This document shows, in pieces, positions 36,556 through 45,846 of a stretch of DNA of 64,000 bases; within the stretch, counting starts at the first letter, position 1, and each line of letters begins with the position of its first letter. This stretch comes from Fen-999 sp035505955 (GTDB taxonomy: Bacteria; Pseudomonadota; Gammaproteobacteria; Burkholderiales; Rhodocyclaceae). Below the pieces are notes generated by a model that was not told where the DNA came from, ran no database searches, and saw only the letters and a program-made list of their open reading frames with translations. Made by a program: the position numbers and the translations under genes. The stretch spans positions 1 through 64,000 of the forward strand of contig DATJQH010000114.1 in NCBI GenBank assembly GCA_035505955.1, written 5' to 3'.

Positions 36556-38094
36556 CTATGCCCAGTTCTTCTTGAACTCGGCGATCGCTGCGGCCATCTG
36601 CGTTTCGCCTTCCTTGTCCAGATCCTTGGTCGATTCGACCTTGTCCATGAGCGAAGCGTGCTGCGCCTTCATGTACTTGTGCAGGTCAGCCTCGAATGCA
36701 AGCAGCTTTGGCACTTCGACGTCGTCGAGGTAGCCTTGGTTGATCGCAAACAGCGAGACCGCCATGTCGGCAACAGAGAGCGGCGTGAACTGCGCCTGTT
36801 TCATGAGTTCAGTGACCCGGCGGCCACGTTCCAACTGCTTGCGCGTCGCGTCGTCCAGGTCCGAGGCAAACTGCGCGAAAGCCGCCAATTCCCGATACTG
36901 CGCGAGCGCAAGCCGCACGCCACCGCCGAGCTTCTTGATCACCTTGGTCTGCGCCGCACCGCCGACGCGAGATACCGAGATGCCAGCGTTGATGGCAGGA
37001 CGAATGCCGGCGTTGAAGAGGTCGGTTTCCAGGAAGATCTGACCGTCGGTAATGGAGATGACGTTGGTCGGAACGAATGCTGACACGTCGCCGGCCTGGG
37101 TTTCGATGACAGGAAGTGCCGTCAGCGAGCCAGTCTTGCCCTTGACAGCGCCTTTGGTGTACTTCTCGACCCAGCCGTCATTGACGCGCGCCGCGCGCTC
37201 GAGCAGACGCGAGTGCAGGTAGAACACGTCACCGGGGTAAGCTTCGCGGCCCGGCGGACGGCGCAGCAACAGCGAAATCTGGCGATACGCCCAAGCCTGT
37301 TTGGTCAAGTCATCATAAATGATCAGCGCGTCCTGGCCGCGGTCACGGAAATACTCGCCCATCGTGCAGCCGGCATATGGGGCGATGAACTGCAATGCGG
37401 CAGACTCCGCTGCGGTCGCGGCCACGACGATCGTGTAGGCCATCGCGCCATATTCTTCGAGCTTGCGCACCACGTTCATGACGGATGAGGACTTCTGGCC
37501 GATGGCAACGTAGATGCAGATAAGGTCTTTGCCCTTCTGATTGATGATCGTGTCAATCGCGACGGCTGTCTTGCCGGTCTGGCGGTCGCCGATGATAAGT
37601 TCGCGCTGGCCCCGCCCGATGGGAACCATGGAGTCAACCGACTTGAGACCAGTCTGCACCGGTGTCGAGACCGATTTCCGCCAGATGACGCCAGGAGCAA
37701 CCTTCTCGATCTTGTCGCTCTCGCTTGAGTTGATGGGGCCCTTGCCGTCGATGGGCTGACCAAGCGCGTTGACGACGCGCCCGATGAGCTGCGGCCCGAC
37801 CGGAACTTCGAGAATGCGTCCGGTGGTCTTGACGATGTCGCCTTCGGTGATGTGCTCGTATTCGCCGAGAACAACGGCGCCGACGGAATCGCGCTCGAGG
37901 TTGAGCGCCATGCCGTAGGTATTGCCGGGAAACTCCAGCATCTCGCCCTGCATGACGTCCGCCAGTCCGTGGATACGGCAGATGCCATCAGTTACGGAAA
38001 CGACGGTGCCCTGCGTGCGCACTTCCGTCGCGCCTTGCAGGTTCTGGATCTTGTTCTTGATCAGTTCGCTGATCTCTGACGGATTCAACTGCAT
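36556..38094 (-). CDS. atpA: F1 ATP synthase subunit alpha
   Basis: This 512-residue regulatory subunit has the P-loop GDRQTGKTAVAIDTI, the SLLLRRPPGREAYPGDVFYL segment and the arginine finger in NAGISVSRVGGAAQTK. It forms the non-catalytic nucleotide sites. It is ten bases downstream of atpH. Confidence 0.98.
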   Translation of the reverse strand: MQLNPSEISELIKNKIQNLQGATEVRTQGTVVSVTDGICRIHGLADVMQGEMLEFPGNTYGMALNLERDSVGAVVLGEYEHITEGDIVKTTGRILEVPVGPQLIGRVVNALGQPIDGKGPINSSESDKIEKVAPGVIWRKSVSTPVQTGLKSVDSMVPIGRGQRELIIGDRQTGKTAVAIDTIINQKGKDLICIYVAIGQKSSSVMNVVRKLEEYGAMAYTIVVAATAAESAALQFIAPYAGCTMGEYFRDRGQDALIIYDDLTKQAWAYRQISLLLRRPPGREAYPGDVFYLHSRLLERAARVNDGWVEKYTKGAVKGKTGSLTALPVIETQAGDVSAFVPTNVISITDGQIFLETDLFNAGIRPAINAGISVSRVGGAAQTKVIKKLGGGVRLALAQYRELAAFAQFASDLDDATRKQLERGRRVTELMKQAQFTPLSVADMAVSLFAINQGYLDDVEVPKLLAFEADLHKYMKAQHASLMDKVESTKDLDKEGETQMAAAIAEFKKNWA

Positions 38095-38104
38095 TGAAAT
38101 TCTC

Positions 38105-38632
38105 CTAACTGTTCAGGGCCGCACGCATTGCTGCGAGCTTGCCGCTGACTGAGGCATCGAGCACCTGGTCGCCGACCACTACCTTGACACCACCGATCAA
38201 ATCCCTGCTTTCCACGACCGACAGCTGCAATCGGCCGAAGCGGTCTTCCAGCACTGCCTTCAACTGCTGTAGCTGACTGCTGTCCAGTGGAAAAGCCGAG
38301 TAGATGATGCCTTCCTTCACTCCTTCGTCGCCGCGCTTCATCGCGTCGAACTGCGTCGAAATCTCTGGCAGGCAGGTTAGACGTCCGTTTTCAGACAACA
38401 TCCTGATCAGGTTACCGATCTCGGGATCACCCGCCGCGGCAGTGCGAAACAGATCTTCAACAGCTGACGCTGCGACATTGGGGTTACCGATCAGGGCAGC
38501 GGCGGCCGGATCATCGACGAGCTGCGACAGACGATGGAGCGCCTCGGACCACGGAGACAACGCCTTTCGCTCCCGTGCAAGCCGAAAGGCAGCTTCGGCG
38601 TACGGTCGAGCAATGGTGGCGATTTCGGCCAT
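38105..38632 (-). CDS. atpH: F1 ATP synthase subunit delta
   Basis: This 175-residue protein links F1 to the b subunit stalk. MAEIATIARPYAEAAFRLA and the C-terminal DLIGGVKVVVGDQVLDASVS motif are diagnostic. Spacing to atpF is four bases. Confidence 0.96.
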   Translation of the reverse strand: MAEIATIARPYAEAAFRLARERKALSPWSEALHRLSQLVDDPAAAALIGNPNVAASAVEDLFRTAAAGDPEIGNLIRMLSENGRLTCLPEISTQFDAMKRGDEGVKEGIIYSAFPLDSSQLQQLKAVLEDRFGRLQLSVVESRDLIGGVKVVVGDQVLDASVSGKLAAMRAALNS

Positions 38633-38636
38633 GATC

Positions 38637-39107
38637 CTAGAGTTCCTGCTTCAGCGCGGCCAGCATTTCAGCGTGCGCTGCGGCATTGACCTCGCGGCGC
38701 AGGATCTTTTCAGCACCAGCGACCGCCAGCTGGGCTACGCGCTCGCGCAAATCCTGCCTCGCACGCTCGGCTTCCTGCGCAATCTCAGCCTTCGCCGACG
38801 CAACGACCTTGTCCGCTTCGACGCGGGCAGCTGCCTTGGCATCCTCAATGATCTGCAGGCCGCGCCGTTCGGCTTGCGCAAGCAGATCAGTTGATTTTTC
38901 CTTGCTTTCGCGAAGGACATCAGCAGAGCGTCGACTCGCAAGCTCAAGGTCGAGCTTGCCACGCTCGGCTGCTTCCAGTCCCTCGGCGATGGTTTTCTGC
39001 CGATTCTCGATTGCAGTCCGCAGCGGCGGCCATATGAACTTCACCGTGAACCAGATGAAGATGGCAAACGCGACCGCTTGCGAAATAAGGGTCAGATTGA
39101 TATCCAT
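38637..39107 (-). CDS. atpF: F0 ATP synthase subunit b
   Basis: This 156-residue peripheral stalk subunit has an N-terminal membrane helix (INLTLISQAVAFAIFIWFTV) and then a long, charged, coiled-coil domain rich in Ala, Glu and Arg. A dimer of it connects subunit a with delta. Confidence 0.96.
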   Translation of the reverse strand: MDINLTLISQAVAFAIFIWFTVKFIWPPLRTAIENRQKTIAEGLEAAERGKLDLELASRRSADVLRESKEKSTDLLAQAERRGLQIIEDAKAAARVEADKVVASAKAEIAQEAERARQDLRERVAQLAVAGAEKILRREVNAAAHAEMLAALKQEL

Positions 39108-39157
39108 GTGTCCGCCACTTGAGTCGGGTGGAATAGTCCGCTACTTCGGTCGCGGGA

Positions 39158-39439
39158 CTAGTGAGCGGCCTGGATGACGGCCAGCAGCGGGTTGCCGAAA
39201 GCGAAGAGCATGGCCAAGCCAACACCAATGATGAACGAGGCGTCGATCAGACCAAGCAGCAGAAAAACTTTCGCCTGCAGCGTGGGCATCATCTCCGGTT
39301 GCCTCGCGGAGGCCTCCAGGAAACGGCTGGCCATGATGCCGATGCCGATACAGGCACCCGCGGCGCCCAGACCGATGATGAGGCCGATGCCGATGCCGGT
39401 GTAGGCTTGAATCATGGCCAGGAATTGAAGCTTGTCCAT
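39158..39439 (-). CDS. atpE: F0 ATP synthase subunit c
   Basis: This 93-residue two-helix proteolipid forms the rotor ring. Asp66 in LLGLIDASFIIGVG is the ion-binding acid. The polar loop contains Arg-Gln-Pro (residues 46-48) that contacts gamma and epsilon. The sequence does not show the Gln/Glu/Ser set of Na+-type rings, so protons are the likely ion. Confidence 0.97.
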   Translation of the reverse strand: MDKLQFLAMIQAYTGIGIGLIIGLGAAGACIGIGIMASRFLEASARQPEMMPTLQAKVFLLLGLIDASFIIGVGLAMLFAFGNPLLAVIQAAH

Positions 39440-39494
39440 TGTCGCTTTCCTTTCGTTTGCGGATTGGGGTTAACTCAGGTTAAAAGAAACTAGA

Positions 39495-40307
39495 TCAGTG
39501 ACTCTCGTGAGCCATCGACAGATATACGACGGTCAACATCATGAAGATGAACGCTTGCAAGACTACGATCAGGATGTGGAATATTGCCCAGCCGGCACCC
39601 AGAAGGGCGCCAAAAATCGTACCGGCCCAGCCCGTGGCCGCCCACATGCCGAGCAGCAAGAAGATGATCTCCCCCGCATACATATTTCCGTACAGACGCA
39701 GGGAGTGCGAAAGCGGCTTCGACAAGTATTCGATGATGTTCAGCAACAGGTTCGCCGGCCACAGCAAGGGATGGTTGCCAAACGGGGAGCAGAAGAGTTC
39801 GTGGATCCAACCGCCCAGGCCTTTGACCTTGATGCTGTAGAAGATCATCAGGAACCACACGGACAGTGCGAGAGCGAACGTCGTATTGACATCGGCCGTG
39901 GGGACGCTGCGAAATTTGTGCAATCCAAGCACATGCTCGTAAAACCCAGCCATCCAGTCCACCGGCAGAAAGTCCATGGCGTTCATCAGCAACACCCAGA
40001 CGAACACCGTAAGGGCAGCTGGCGCGACGAACGAGTGCCGCTCTCCGTGAAAGATTCCCTTGACCTGATCGTCCACGAACTCGATGGCGAGCTCCACAAA
40101 CGCTTGGCGGCGACCCGGCACGCCGGACGTCGCACCTCTAACGACCCACCAGAGGAATCCGAACGCGAACACGCCCAGCAACACCGAGACGACCAGGGTG
40201 TCCACGTGCAGCACCCAAAAATTGCCAGTGTCGACCGGCTTCTCCAAGAATGAGAGGTGGTGACTGATGTAGGACGTTGGCGTCAACGCGGATTCGGCTT
40301 CGGACAT
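39495..40307 (-). CDS. atpB: F0 ATP synthase subunit a
   Basis: This 270-residue membrane subunit forms the proton half-channels. The essential arginine lies in LSKPLSHSLRLYGNMYAGEI, and LLMNAMDFLPVDW is typical. ATG 40307 (MSEAESALTPTSYI) is chosen over the longer frame reaching 40406, because the longer start overlaps atpI and adds unrelated residues. Confidence 0.95.
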   Translation of the reverse strand: MSEAESALTPTSYISHHLSFLEKPVDTGNFWVLHVDTLVVSVLLGVFAFGFLWWVVRGATSGVPGRRQAFVELAIEFVDDQVKGIFHGERHSFVAPAALTVFVWVLLMNAMDFLPVDWMAGFYEHVLGLHKFRSVPTADVNTTFALALSVWFLMIFYSIKVKGLGGWIHELFCSPFGNHPLLWPANLLLNIIEYLSKPLSHSLRLYGNMYAGEIIFLLLGMWAATGWAGTIFGALLGAGWAIFHILIVVLQAFIFMMLTVVYLSMAHESH

Positions 40308-40308
40308 G

Positions 40309-40692
40309 TCAGGACCTAGTGGAAGATCTCGGGAAATTGCTTGAAAGCGCTGCGGCAAACCCGGCAAACAGCGTTGACGCCACGAAGGCACACATGAACG
40401 CCGCAACCACCATTCGGGGGTACGCGACGAAACTCAGCCAAAGCAGCAATACGATTACGGTCAGCTTCACTGACTCGGCTCGAATGGCAACGCGCAGAAC
40501 GTCGCGTGCCGATTTCGCCGACAGCCTCGAAAACCACCAGAAGGCCACGTACCCGAGCAAGGCCACGGTCCCGCCGAGAACCGAAGAAAGGAGGGCGTCC
40601 AACCCGCCGAAACCGGCGGCAACAAGCCCGGCCGCTACGATGGCCACTGACTGCCAAGCCATTGCGATGCGAAAGGAGTTGGAAGTCCGCAT
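40309..40692 (-). CDS. atpI: ATP synthase protein I
   Basis: This protein of about 127 residues has four hydrophobic segments and the pattern VLGGTVALLGYVAFWW. AtpI helps c-ring assembly and is the usual first gene of this operon. ATG 40692 is favoured; ATG 40662 and an upstream 40761 are alternatives. Its end is one base from the atpB start. Confidence 0.82.
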   Translation of the reverse strand: MRTSNSFRIAMAWQSVAIVAAGLVAAGFGGLDALLSSVLGGTVALLGYVAFWWFSRLSAKSARDVLRVAIRAESVKLTVIVLLLWLSFVAYPRMVVAAFMCAFVASTLFAGFAAALSSNFPRSSTRS

Positions 40693-40856
40693 GCTCTGTG
40701 ACGGTTTAGATGGCAAGGTTTTGAGCAACACACTACACCTGGCCAAGAAATGGCGAATCAATAATGCTCATGAATATTGAGAGAAGCTTATGGAGACGGC
40801 CGTTCTGCTGCTATGCAGCGTAGGCAGTAAGCCCTCAGCCGCCATTAAACCTGCGA

Positions 40857-40885
40857 ATGCTATCAAAAGCCGATCCGTGGGTCAA
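40857..40885 (-). promoter_or_regulatory. Putative sigma-70 promoter of the atp operon
   Basis: On the minus strand TTGACC (40885-40880), a 17-base spacer and TAGCAT (40862-40857). Transcription would start near 40850, leaving a leader of about 158 bases before atpI. That leader holds a small GCTGC-TAT-GCAGC hairpin at 40807-40819. Confidence 0.5.
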
Positions 40886-40926
40886 TTGCTGCTTTGCAGC
40901 GAAATGCGGGTTGCCGGCCACAGGAT

Positions 40927-41526
40927 CTAAACTCCAGCGAACGCCGCCTCAATTTCGGCAAAAGTACGCGCAACTTCATGCGTTGTGAGGTCAACGCCCA
41001 ATTGCCGCGCAATCTGGGAGGCGGAAAATATCCCGCGCAACGTCTGCTTGTTGGCTTCCTTGTCTTCGTCGACCACCAGCGTGTGCTGGCGACCACAGGC
41101 TTCAAGGGTCGCGACGATGTGCCCAACCTCCGCACGCTGTACGTCGGCCATCTTGATGGCCTCCATGTCCTCGAGATTCGTCATGACGTCGCGCACCTGG
41201 AGTTCCTCGCGCTTTGCGCTTCTTGCCTGCGCGACACGTACCGGTTTCTCGCCGAAAAGGTCCCTGGCGGTAACAACACCGGATATGCGGCCGTTGATCT
41301 CGACGACCAGGAGCAGGCGGACGCCTCGCAGAATCATGTGCTGGTTTGCCTGAGCGAGCGTCTCCTGCGGTGTAACCGTGGCCGGAGGAATGCGGGTCAG
41401 ATCCGTCATGACCTCAATTGCAGGCGAGTTGACGGTCACGAAGGTCGGGTTGAGGGCGCCACCGACATAACAGCCGCCGGAGCACACGGCAAACTGCGTC
41501 AACGGCTTGTAACGGTCCTTGATCAT
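40927..41526 (-). CDS. CBS domain protein
   Basis: This 199-residue protein has a tandem CBS pair: PPATVTPQETLAQANQHMIL to the GVVTARDLFG region, and a second from RDVMTNLEDMEAIKMADVQR to GIFSASQIARQLG. Such pairs bind adenosine nucleotides. The N-terminal CSGGCYVGGALNP has two Cys that might bind a metal. Partner unknown; it lies between parB and the atp operon. Confidence 0.88.
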   Translation of the reverse strand: MIKDRYKPLTQFAVCSGGCYVGGALNPTFVTVNSPAIEVMTDLTRIPPATVTPQETLAQANQHMILRGVRLLLVVEINGRISGVVTARDLFGEKPVRVAQARSAKREELQVRDVMTNLEDMEAIKMADVQRAEVGHIVATLEACGRQHTLVVDEDKEANKQTLRGIFSASQIARQLGVDLTTHEVARTFAEIEAAFAGV

Positions 41527-41595
41527 GTCGTTCTCCTGCCTCTTAATGGGAATTGAAATCGCATTCTATGTTGGGTTGCGCCCCTACGGACTTGC

Positions 41596-42471
41596 TCACT
41601 GGTCATGCTGGCCCGACGCGCCCGCAAAGCGCTCCAAAAGGCCGTCCAGTTGTTCGAGACTGGAAAATCGTATGGTCACGCTGCCGGCACCTTTTCGGTT
41701 TGCGGAAATCTTGACGGGTGCCCCCAGATTGTCGGCCAGATCCTCCTCGATCCGCGCCAGATCGCGATCGGCCGATTGTTCGGGCCGAGCCTTGCGTGCC
41801 GGAGGATTCAACTCGCGGTTGACTGCGCGTTCGGTCTCGCGCACTGACCAGCCCTTCTCGACGACGTTCGTGGCAAGTCTCCCCTGCTCGCTCTTTGGCA
41901 ATGGCAGAAGAGCCCGCGCGTGGCCCATCTCGATGTCGCCGGCCATGAGCATGTCCTGAGCCGGTTTCGCCAGTTGCAACAGGCGGAGCAAATTGCTGGC
42001 GCCGGAGCGCGAGCGTCCGACTGCATCCGCCGCTTGCTGATGCGTCATGCTGAATTCGTCGATGAGGCGCTGCAGACCGGCTGCCTCTTCGAGCGGGTTG
42101 AGGTCCTCGCGCTGGATGTTTTCGATGAGCGACATTGCCAGTACTGCATCATCCGGAATGTCGCGCACCAGCACCGGGACCTCTTGCAGGCCGGCGATTT
42201 GCGCGGCGCGCCAGCGTCGCTCGCCTGCGATGATCTCGAAGCGCCCGGTTGACGCCGGCCGCACCGAGATTGGCTGGATCAGGCCTTGGGCCTTGATCGA
42301 GGCAGCCAGCTCTTCCAGCGAACCGGGGTCCATTCGTGTTCTTGGCTGATACTTGCCCGGCTGAAGCGCTCCCACGGGCAGCGTCTCCTGGCGATTCGAT
42401 TCGGGTGCGTTGTTGGCGGCCAGCAGGGCATCAAGGCCTCGGCCCAAGCCTTTCATCTTTGGTGGATTCAT
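41596..42471 (-). CDS. parB: Chromosome-partitioning protein ParB
   Basis: This 291-residue CTP-dependent clamp has the N-terminal CTPase/ParB domain (IAGERRWRAAQIAGLQEVPV), a helix-turn-helix (FSMTHQQAADAVGRSRSGAS) that binds parS, and a C-terminal dimerisation region (VTIRFSSLEQLDGLL). It overlaps the parA stop by four bases. Two parS sites lie about 3.3 kb away, upstream of mnmG. Confidence 0.96.
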   Translation of the reverse strand: MNPPKMKGLGRGLDALLAANNAPESNRQETLPVGALQPGKYQPRTRMDPGSLEELAASIKAQGLIQPISVRPASTGRFEIIAGERRWRAAQIAGLQEVPVLVRDIPDDAVLAMSLIENIQREDLNPLEEAAGLQRLIDEFSMTHQQAADAVGRSRSGASNLLRLLQLAKPAQDMLMAGDIEMGHARALLPLPKSEQGRLATNVVEKGWSVRETERAVNRELNPPARKARPEQSADRDLARIEEDLADNLGAPVKISANRKGAGSVTIRFSSLEQLDGLLERFAGASGQHDQ

Positions 42472-43259
42472 GGTTCTGCTCTTCCTTCTTCTTTCCAGGA
42501 ATTGACGCGTTCGATCATTTCAGCGGCAAAGCCGAGGTAGGCCTGCGCACCTTTCGCGGTCCGGTCGAAGACGACGCCCGGTATTCCGTAGCTTGGCGCC
42601 TCTGCCAGGCGAACGTTGCGCGGCACGAGGGTCTTGAAGACTTTCTCGCCGAAGTGCTCCTCCAGTTGGGCAGAGACCTGATTCGACAGCGTAGAGCGTG
42701 GATCGAACATGACACGCAGGAGGCCGATGATCTTCAGGTCGCGGTTCAGGTTTGCATGGACTTTCTTGATTGTATTGACCAAGTCCGACAGCCCTTCGAG
42801 CGCAAAGTACTCGCATTGCATCGGAATAATCACCCCATGCGCGGCACACAGGCCGTTGAGCGTGAGAAGCGACAGGGACGGCGGACTGTCGATCAGGACG
42901 AAGTCATAGTCGCCGATGTGCTCCGCCAGCGCTTGCTTGAGGCGCGTTTCCCGCTTGTCCAGCTCGACCAGCTCAATCTCGGCGCCAGCCAAGTCCCGGT
43001 TGGCCGGAAGCACGTCGTAGCCGCCGGAATCCGCTCGAACCCGGACCTCCGTCAATGTCGCCAAGCCGACGAGCAGGTGATAGACGGATCGCTGCAAATG
43101 ACGCTTGTCGACGCCGCTTCCCATGGTTGCGTTCCCCTGCGGGTCGAGGTCGATCAGAAGTGTGCGTTGGCCTTGCAAGGCCAAGGCCGCCGCCAGATTT
43201 ACGGAAGTGGTCGTCTTGCCGACCCCACCCTTCTGGTTAGCGATGGCAAAGATGTGCAT
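42468..43259 (-). CDS. parA: Chromosome-partitioning ATPase ParA
   Basis: This 263-residue Walker-type ATPase begins MHIFAIANQKGGVGKTTTSV, with the deviant Walker A motif at residues 10-17, then DYDFVLIDSPPSL (Walker B). It is the short chromosomal Soj type lacking the HTH of plasmid ParA. With ParB it segregates the origin. The ATG shares its first base with the rsmG stop (TGATG). Confidence 0.96.
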   Translation of the reverse strand: MHIFAIANQKGGVGKTTTSVNLAAALALQGQRTLLIDLDPQGNATMGSGVDKRHLQRSVYHLLVGLATLTEVRVRADSGGYDVLPANRDLAGAEIELVELDKRETRLKQALAEHIGDYDFVLIDSPPSLSLLTLNGLCAAHGVIIPMQCEYFALEGLSDLVNTIKKVHANLNRDLKIIGLLRVMFDPRSTLSNQVSAQLEEHFGEKVFKTLVPRNVRLAEAPSYGIPGVVFDRTAKGAQAYLGFAAEMIERVNSWKEEGRAEP

Positions 43260-43858
43260 CAGGTCTTCTCCAGAACAATCAGGTGTCGTTCGGCATCCAG
43301 GCCGGGCACGAAAAGCGCTACGGTCTTAGCGAGCCGCCAGCCCGCGGGCAGATGTTCAATCTCAGCTTCCGGAATGCTTCCCTTCATCGCAAGCAAGCGG
43401 TGCGACAGGTGACCGGCGAGGCGAATGAAGTCAGCCAGATTCGCAAAGGCTCGTGAAATTGCGGCATCGAAGACGCTGGAAACATCTTCAACCCGGCCGC
43501 AGTGAATACTTACATTATCGAGTTCCAATTCGATTTTGGCCTGCCTTTGAAACGCTGCCTTCTTGTTGCTGGCCTCAATCGACGTGACGTGGAGTTGCGG
43601 TTGGCAGATGGCGAGCACCAACCCCGGCAGCCCCGCCCCGCTGCCAACGTCCGCCACGGATTCCTCATCGGTCAGACCTGGCAAGATCGCAAGCGAATCG
43701 AGCACATGGTGCGTCAGCATCTCTTGAGGCGAGCGGATTGCCGTAAGGTTGTACACCTTGTTCCACTTTGCCAGCAGCGAGCAGTAGGCGGCGAGTTTTT
43801 CCTCTGCGGCAACCGGCAACGCCAAGCCCATGGCAGCAACGCCCTCCCTGAGGTTCAT
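43259..43858 (-). CDS. rsmG: 16S rRNA (guanine527-N7)-methyltransferase RsmG
   Basis: This 199-residue SAM methyltransferase has VADVGSGAGLPGLVLAI as its SAM loop and KWNKVYNLTAIRSPQEMLTH as the N-terminal family motif. It modifies G527 of 16S rRNA. It overlaps the mnmG stop by four bases, and the order mnmG-rsmG-parA-parB is conserved. Confidence 0.96.
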   Translation of the reverse strand: MNLREGVAAMGLALPVAAEEKLAAYCSLLAKWNKVYNLTAIRSPQEMLTHHVLDSLAILPGLTDEESVADVGSGAGLPGLVLAICQPQLHVTSIEASNKKAAFQRQAKIELELDNVSIHCGRVEDVSSVFDAAISRAFANLADFIRLAGHLSHRLLAMKGSIPEAEIEHLPAGWRLAKTVALFVPGLDAERHLIVLEKT

Positions 43859-45735
43859 GCAGCGACTTTCTTCTTTTTTAGGTGCACGAGCAACAAGGAA
43901 ACCGCTGCGGGAGTCACTCCTTGTACGCGCGATGCTTGTCCGAGCGTTTCTGGTCTGTGTTGGTTGAGCTTTTGCTGAACTTCGATGGAAAGCCCGCGGA
44001 CGCGACGATAATCCAGATCGGCGGGAATCCGCAGTTCTTCATGAGCGGACATCTTCACGACCTCATCGCGCTGCCGCTCGATGTACCCTTGGTACTTGGC
44101 CTGAATCTCCACTTGCTCCGCGACGTCCCGCTCGACCACCCCCGGGCCTGCATGTGGCAAGGCGACCAGGCTCGCGTAATCGACCTCCTGGCGTCGCAGC
44201 AGGTCGAACAGCGAGTAGTCGCGCTCAAGTGCCTTGCCGAGAACTCGTGTAGCCGTCGGGGAGTCTATCAGCCTCGGATTGAGCGACGCCGTGTGAAGAC
44301 GTTGCACCTCGCGCTCGATCGCCTCCCTCTTCCGGTTGAATCGCTCCCAACGAGCGTCGTCGACCAAGCCCAGTCGGCGGCCTGTTTCCGTCAAGCGCAA
44401 GTCGGCGTTGTCTTCCCTCAAGCTCAGGCGATATTCGGCACGGCTGGTGAACATGCGGTAAGGCTCCGATACACCGCGCGTCACGAGGTCATCGACCAAT
44501 ACACCCAAATACGCCTCGTCGCGGCGCGGGCACCACGACTCGAGTCCGCGCGCAAAGCGGGCGGCATTAGTCCCCGCCAGCAGGCCCTGAGCCGCTGCCT
44601 CTTCGTATCCGGTAGTGCCATTGATTTGTCCGGCAAAGAACAACCCGCGGATCGACTTGGTCTCGAGCGAGGCCTTCAGGTTGCGCGGGTCGAAGTAATC
44701 GTATTCGATCGCGTAACCGGGCCGCGTGATATGAGCCTCTTCTAGGCCACGAATGGAGTGAACCATCGCTAACTGGACGTCGAACGGGAGGCTTGTCGAA
44801 ATTCCCTGCGGGTAGTACTCGTGCGTTGCGAGACCTTCCGGCTCAAGGAAAACTTGATGTTCATCCTTGCCGGCGAACTTGTGGATCTTGTCTTCGATCG
44901 ACGGGCAATAACGGGGACCGACACCTTCGATAACGCCTGTAAACATCGGCGAGCGATCCAGGCCAGAGCGAATGATCTCGTGCGTACTGGTGTTGGTGTA
45001 GGTGATCCAGCATGGAACCTGACGCGGATGTTGTCCGGCGTCTCCGAGGAAGGAGAAAACCGGCACTGGTGAATCGCCAGGCTGGACCCGCATGACCGAA
45101 AAGTCGATGGTCCGCCCGTCAAGGCGTGGCGGCGTGCCAGTCTTCAGCCGCCCAATTGGCAGTTGCAGTTCGCGCAGGCGCTGCGCCAATGTTAGCGCTG
45201 GTGGATCGCCGAATCGCCCGGCCTGGTAATGCTCCAAGCCTACGTGAACCAGTCCGTTGAGGAAGGTACCAGCGGTCAGCACTACAGCGTCCGCCTCGAA
45301 ACGAACACCGAGTTGGGTAACGACGCCTGCCACTCCATCAGCGGTTACGATGAGATCATCGACCGCCTGCTGGAACAGCGTCAGGTTAGGCTGATTTTCC
45401 AATCGGCTGCGAATCGCGTGTTTGTAAAGTTGGCGATCTGCCTGGGCGCGCGTGGCCCGTACGGCCGGCCCCTTGGAAGCATTCAGGATGCGGAATTGAA
45501 TACCGGCCTCGTCCGTTGCAGCAGCCATCGCGCCACCCAGGGCGTCGATTTCCTTGACCAAGTGCCCCTTGCCAATGCCGCCAATCGACGGGTTGCAGGA
45601 CATGGCGCCGAGAGTCTCGATATTGTGAGTGATCAGGAGCGTCCGCGCGCCAATCCTGGCCGCGGAAAGCGCTGCCTCCGTGCCGGCGTGACCACCTCCG
45701 ATCACGATGACGTTGAATCGAGATTCGAACCGCAT
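43855..45735 (-). CDS. mnmG: tRNA 5-carboxymethylaminomethyl-uridine synthesis enzyme MnmG (GidA)
   Basis: This 626-residue FAD protein, with MnmE, modifies U34 of several tRNAs. FAD loop VIVIGGGHAGTEAA, SCNPSIGGIGKGHLVKEIDA and the FNGTTGYEEAAAQG-like region are present. ATG 45735 (MRFESRFNV) is preferred over 45771. Its partner mnmE is 5.7 kb upstream, separated by a transporter locus. Confidence 0.96.
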   Translation of the reverse strand: MRFESRFNVIVIGGGHAGTEAALSAARIGARTLLITHNIETLGAMSCNPSIGGIGKGHLVKEIDALGGAMAAATDEAGIQFRILNASKGPAVRATRAQADRQLYKHAIRSRLENQPNLTLFQQAVDDLIVTADGVAGVVTQLGVRFEADAVVLTAGTFLNGLVHVGLEHYQAGRFGDPPALTLAQRLRELQLPIGRLKTGTPPRLDGRTIDFSVMRVQPGDSPVPVFSFLGDAGQHPRQVPCWITYTNTSTHEIIRSGLDRSPMFTGVIEGVGPRYCPSIEDKIHKFAGKDEHQVFLEPEGLATHEYYPQGISTSLPFDVQLAMVHSIRGLEEAHITRPGYAIEYDYFDPRNLKASLETKSIRGLFFAGQINGTTGYEEAAAQGLLAGTNAARFARGLESWCPRRDEAYLGVLVDDLVTRGVSEPYRMFTSRAEYRLSLREDNADLRLTETGRRLGLVDDARWERFNRKREAIEREVQRLHTASLNPRLIDSPTATRVLGKALERDYSLFDLLRRQEVDYASLVALPHAGPGVVERDVAEQVEIQAKYQGYIERQRDEVVKMSAHEELRIPADLDYRRVRGLSIEVQQKLNQHRPETLGQASRVQGVTPAAVSLLLVHLKKKKVAA

Positions 45736-45794
45736 CAAGGGGTTTTCCGCGCCCGACGAAAAGAGGCGCAATGATACTCCACACCCGGCGCATC

Positions 45795-45810
45795 GCGTTT
45801 CACGTGAAAC
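45795..45810. promoter_or_regulatory. parS site 1
   Basis: CGTTTCACGTGAAACA matches the 16-bp parS consensus at 15 positions, with a perfect 14-bp palindromic core. It lies 60 bases upstream of mnmG. Confidence 0.92.
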
Positions 45811-45826
45811 ATGGCGCTGGCCACCC

Positions 45827-45842
45827 CTGTTTCACGTGAAAC
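45827..45842. promoter_or_regulatory. parS site 2
   Basis: TGTTTCACGTGAAACT matches the parS consensus at 15 of 16 positions. It starts 32 bases after site 1, just past the livF stop, so ParB can load on both. Confidence 0.92.
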
Positions 45843-45846
45843 TCTT

